Assembly (NCBI GenBank): GCA_026989335.1
Contig: JALSJN010000080.1
Coordinates: 1-43,036, forward strand
Reading direction: 5' to 3'
DNA from: Thiotrichaceae bacterium
GTDB lineage: Bacteria; Pseudomonadota; Gammaproteobacteria; Thiotrichales; Thiotrichaceae
Length of the DNA stretch: 43,036 nt
The position numbers were made by a program, and so were the translations under genes. Positions 41,456 to 43,036 of this stretch are shown piece by piece; position 1 is the stretch's first letter; each line of letters opens with the position of its first letter. Below the pieces are notes generated by a model, which saw only the letters and a list, made by a program, of their open reading frames with translations, did no database searches and had not been told where the DNA came from.

Positions 41456-41495
41456 GAACATTCATAGAACATTAAGGAACATTCATAGAACATTA
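41456..41495. repeat. 21-bp tandem repeat
   Basis: GAACATTCATAGAACATTA occurs at 41456-41474 and 41477-41495, period 21, about two helical turns. Each unit itself holds GAACATT twice (GAACATTC, GAACATTA). Confidence 0.85.
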
Positions 41496-41675
41496 GTAAT
41501 ACTGGTATTATAACACCGTACATTTAAGGGTCGTTGAGTGTGTTCTAATATGTTTTATGGCACAAAGTACCTGATAGCTATTAAAACGCCTGTAGCATAG
41601 CTTAAAATCGATTTAAGGCTATATTGTTAGTGCATGGCTATATACTGGCATTGATACTGTTGAATGTGGGTATAA

Positions 41676-41711
41676 AAACGATAGAAACGATAGAAGCGAC
41701 AGAAACGATAG
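41676..41711. repeat. 9-bp tandem repeat, four copies
   Basis: AAACGATAG at 41676-41684, 41685-41693 and 41703-41711, with a variant AAGCGACAG at 41694-41702. Confidence 0.9.
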
Positions 41712-41763
41712 AATGTTTATAGTTTTAACAATGTGTGTGAACAAGCCCCGCCCTCTTCTATGG

Positions 41764-42020
41764 TTCTACTTTAACTATGATTTTTAAGTTGTTGATATCA
41801 TTAAATAAAATGAATTTCTACTTAAAATGAATTTAAATAGATTGTTGAATAACTCATTGATATCATTGAGCAAAGTGCATTTCTGTTGAGATTCTACTTT
41901 AACCCTGATTTTTAAGTTATTGATTTAATTGAGTAAATTGATGTTCTATTTAAAATGAATTGAATGTTCGCACCTCGCAACTCATTGATATCATTGAATA
42001 AAATGAATTTCGATACGATT
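41764..42020. repeat. Iteron-like array: two 128-bp units, four TTGATATCATT sites
   Basis: Sites with consensus TTGATATCATTGAATAAAAT begin at 41792, 41857, 41920 and 41985, spaced 65, 63 and 65 bp, close to six helical turns. Copies 1, 2 and 4 contain the palindrome TGATATCA; copy 3 is diverged. Copies 1 and 3 share flanks, as do 2 and 4, so the array is a duplicated unit of about 128 bp. The face-matched spacing suggests a protein-bound origin, control region or packaging site. Confidence 0.75.
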
Positions 42021-42364
42021 TTCTAGGAATTTAGTCATAAAAATAAAATAAAACCTTATCCATCAAGGCTTACAGCTATTAAATAAACGGCTTAAAAAAA
42101 AGATTTAAGGCTTAACCCCTTGTTTTAACTAAATAAAGTGCGTATCGAAATTGTTTTTATTTATTTTACCCCCCGCTCTCACGCTCTTAGGCTTTCTCTT
42201 TCTAGTAAATAAGAAGATATAGGAAGGGTACCCCTATTTTAAATAATAAATACTTTGAAACATAAAAAAACCTAATAAAATCAATAACTTTAATTTTTTT
42301 ATTAATATAAAAAAATCATTTATGTAAATTTTTTTCATCATCAATTTACCCAACGATATCAAGC

Positions 42365-42456
42365 ACTTACAGCCTTTTCTTAATCCACTGATTATTTTTC
42401 AATCTTTCTAAAAATAATTACCTTTACACATCAACAACTTACAGTGTTTTCTTAAT
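42365..42456. repeat. Pair of 19-bp direct repeats
   Basis: CTTACAGCCTTTTCTTAAT at 42365-42383 and CTTACAGTGTTTTCTTAAT at 42438-42456 match at 17 of 19 positions, 73 bp apart, in AT-rich noncoding sequence. A weaker CTTACAGCTATTAAAT lies near 42069. Confidence 0.7.
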
Positions 42457-42596
42457 GTGGCTTAAAATAAAATCAAAAATAATTCAAAATAATTAAGATT
42501 AATAATAACTTCATAAAGCCTGAACTATTTTAAAAATAAAACAAGGGCGCGGGTGCATTTCCTATAAAGCAAATTTCTATAAAGGGTTTTATCTTT

Positions 42597-42640
42597 AAAA
42601 TTTATGAGAAAATTTATGAGAAAATTTATGAGAAAATTTA
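42597..42640. repeat. 12-bp tandem repeat at the end of the HTH gene
   Basis: AAAATTTATGAG repeated three times at 42597-42632, plus a partial fourth copy. The stop codon of the leftward HTH gene (42638-42640) lies in the partial copy. Confidence 0.9.
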
Positions 42641-43030
42641 TATTTCTGCGGCTGCGGTGGGCAAAGTAGAGCCGCGCGGAACTAATTTTATTTTTAAAAT
42701 ATCGTAATATTTTAAATCCAGCAAAACCATTCTTAAAACTGCATCATGTGCGCTTTTAAATGGAAAGCCTAAGCGTTGTGCTTCATCATCATCACAACAA
42801 AAGCCAAGCTCATAATTTTCTACATCCGCATTAAATTTTATTATGTTGATAACATTTTTTGCACAAATTTTTTGTTTTTCAATTAAGCTGCAAAGCTCTA
42901 TTAAAACGCCTTGCGGGCATGTGCGCCGTCCAGATGCCCAGCTCTTGACCGTGTCAACGGATACTTTTAAAAACGCGGCGGACTCTCGATTTGAGAGCCC
43001 AGTATTTTTTAATAATTCTTTAAACAACAT
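42638..43030 (-). CDS. HTH transcription regulator, XRE/YdiL-like
   Basis: The 130-aa protein has an N-terminal helix-turn-helix at about residues 12-40, with L-S-N-R-E-S-A-A-F-L-K-V-S-V-D-T-V-K-S-W-A-S-G-R-R-T-C-P. The R-E-S-A-A...V-S...W-x-x-G-R-R-x-x-P spacing resembles YdiL/DUF1870 and related XRE regulators, including some Aca proteins. The C-terminal 85 residues contain F-C-C-D-D-D-E-A and helical, hydrophobic segments of unknown role. It is the only regulator-like gene next to the gene-free region, so it may bind there. Its promoter lies beyond the right edge, six bases from the start. Confidence 0.7.
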   Translation of the reverse strand: MLFKELLKNTGLSNRESAAFLKVSVDTVKSWASGRRTCPQGVLIELCSLIEKQKICAKNVINIIKFNADVENYELGFCCDDDEAQRLGFPFKSAHDAVLRMVLLDLKYYDILKIKLVPRGSTLPTAAAEI

Positions 43031-43036
43031 TTTTAT

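Larger units (their letters stand above)
40987..42637. other. 1.65-kb gene-free control region
   Basis: No frame of useful length with a ribosome site is seen on either strand. The region holds, left to right: the late leader with 12-bp repeats and a tRNA-like relic, the consensus late promoter, G-rich tracts with TATGGGACA copies, 21-bp and 9-bp tandem repeats, the iteron-like array (41764-42020), then very AT-rich sequence with a pair of 19-bp repeats and 12-bp tandem repeats. Such length without genes is unusual in a phage this compact; an origin, packaging start or regulatory region is likely. Confidence 0.7.

Noticed and set aside
41000-42637. CRISPR array in the gene-free region
   Set aside because: The repeats are short, irregular or directly tandem, with no uniform repeats and unique spacers, and no cas genes. 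The Cas4-like nuclease belongs to the phage recombination module.
1-43036. Diversity-generating retroelement
   Set aside because: No reverse transcriptase gene and no template/variable repeat pair near the fibre or spike genes were seen.

Overview
The window looks like a nearly complete genome of a tailed phage with a podovirus (short, T7-like) virion, AT-rich throughout. The host is probably an alphaproteobacterium. The main reason is a gene (12339-12728) resembling GcrA, the cell-cycle transcription factor of Alphaproteobacteria, supported by a GH108 endolysin and a DUF1064 nuclease. No phage RNA polymerase, DNA polymerase, integrase or repressor of a known lysogeny type is visible, so transcription should depend on host sigma70; several promoters of that type can be read directly.

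Layout. Left end (1-5571, mostly rightward): a truncated ORF, a 20-residue-repeat protein, a broken small gene, one opposite-strand DUF1064 nuclease, a pentapeptide-repeat protein, a Toprim primase fused to a DUF3987-type ATPase, and two small genes, closed by a shared terminator. Next (9573-5610, leftward) is a recombination/replication operon: ribbon-helix-helix protein, Sak4-like ATPase, DUF669 ssDNA-binding protein, Cas4/RecB-like Fe-S nuclease and SF2 helicase. Divergent from it (9709-12816, rightward) is an accessory operon: a Fic-family protein, a DUF551 protein, a homologue of the R67/DfrB type II dihydrofolate reductase, a hexapeptide-repeat beta-helix protein, two membrane proteins, the GcrA-like protein and a tiny ORF.

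The rest is read leftward from about 41240 down to 12942. It covers packaging (small-terminase candidate, HTH protein, large terminase interrupted by a class 3 intein), head (portal, scaffold, capsid), tail (tubular A and B), the injected internal virion proteins (acetyltransferase-like, gp14-like, transglycosylase, 1465-aa giant), fibre and spike, and lysis (PLA2/DUF1353-like protein, coiled-coil membrane protein, GH108 endolysin, holin, Rz/Rz1 spanins). Terminators flank the capsid gene plus its small partner, suggesting capsid output is set separately.

The 1.6 kb from about 40990 to 42637 holds no gene. It contains a consensus late promoter, a D-arm-less tRNA-Pro-like relic in the late leader, G-rich tracts, several short tandem repeats and four iteron-like repeats at 63-65 bp spacing; it is the best candidate for an origin or control region. 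The far-right gene is a leftward HTH regulator.

Most notable: the DfrB-like protein in a phage accessory operon beside Fic and GcrA homologues, the class 3 intein splitting the terminase P-loop, the tRNA-like relic downstream of the late promoter, and the iteron array. All assignments are by eye from sequence motifs; no database search was run.
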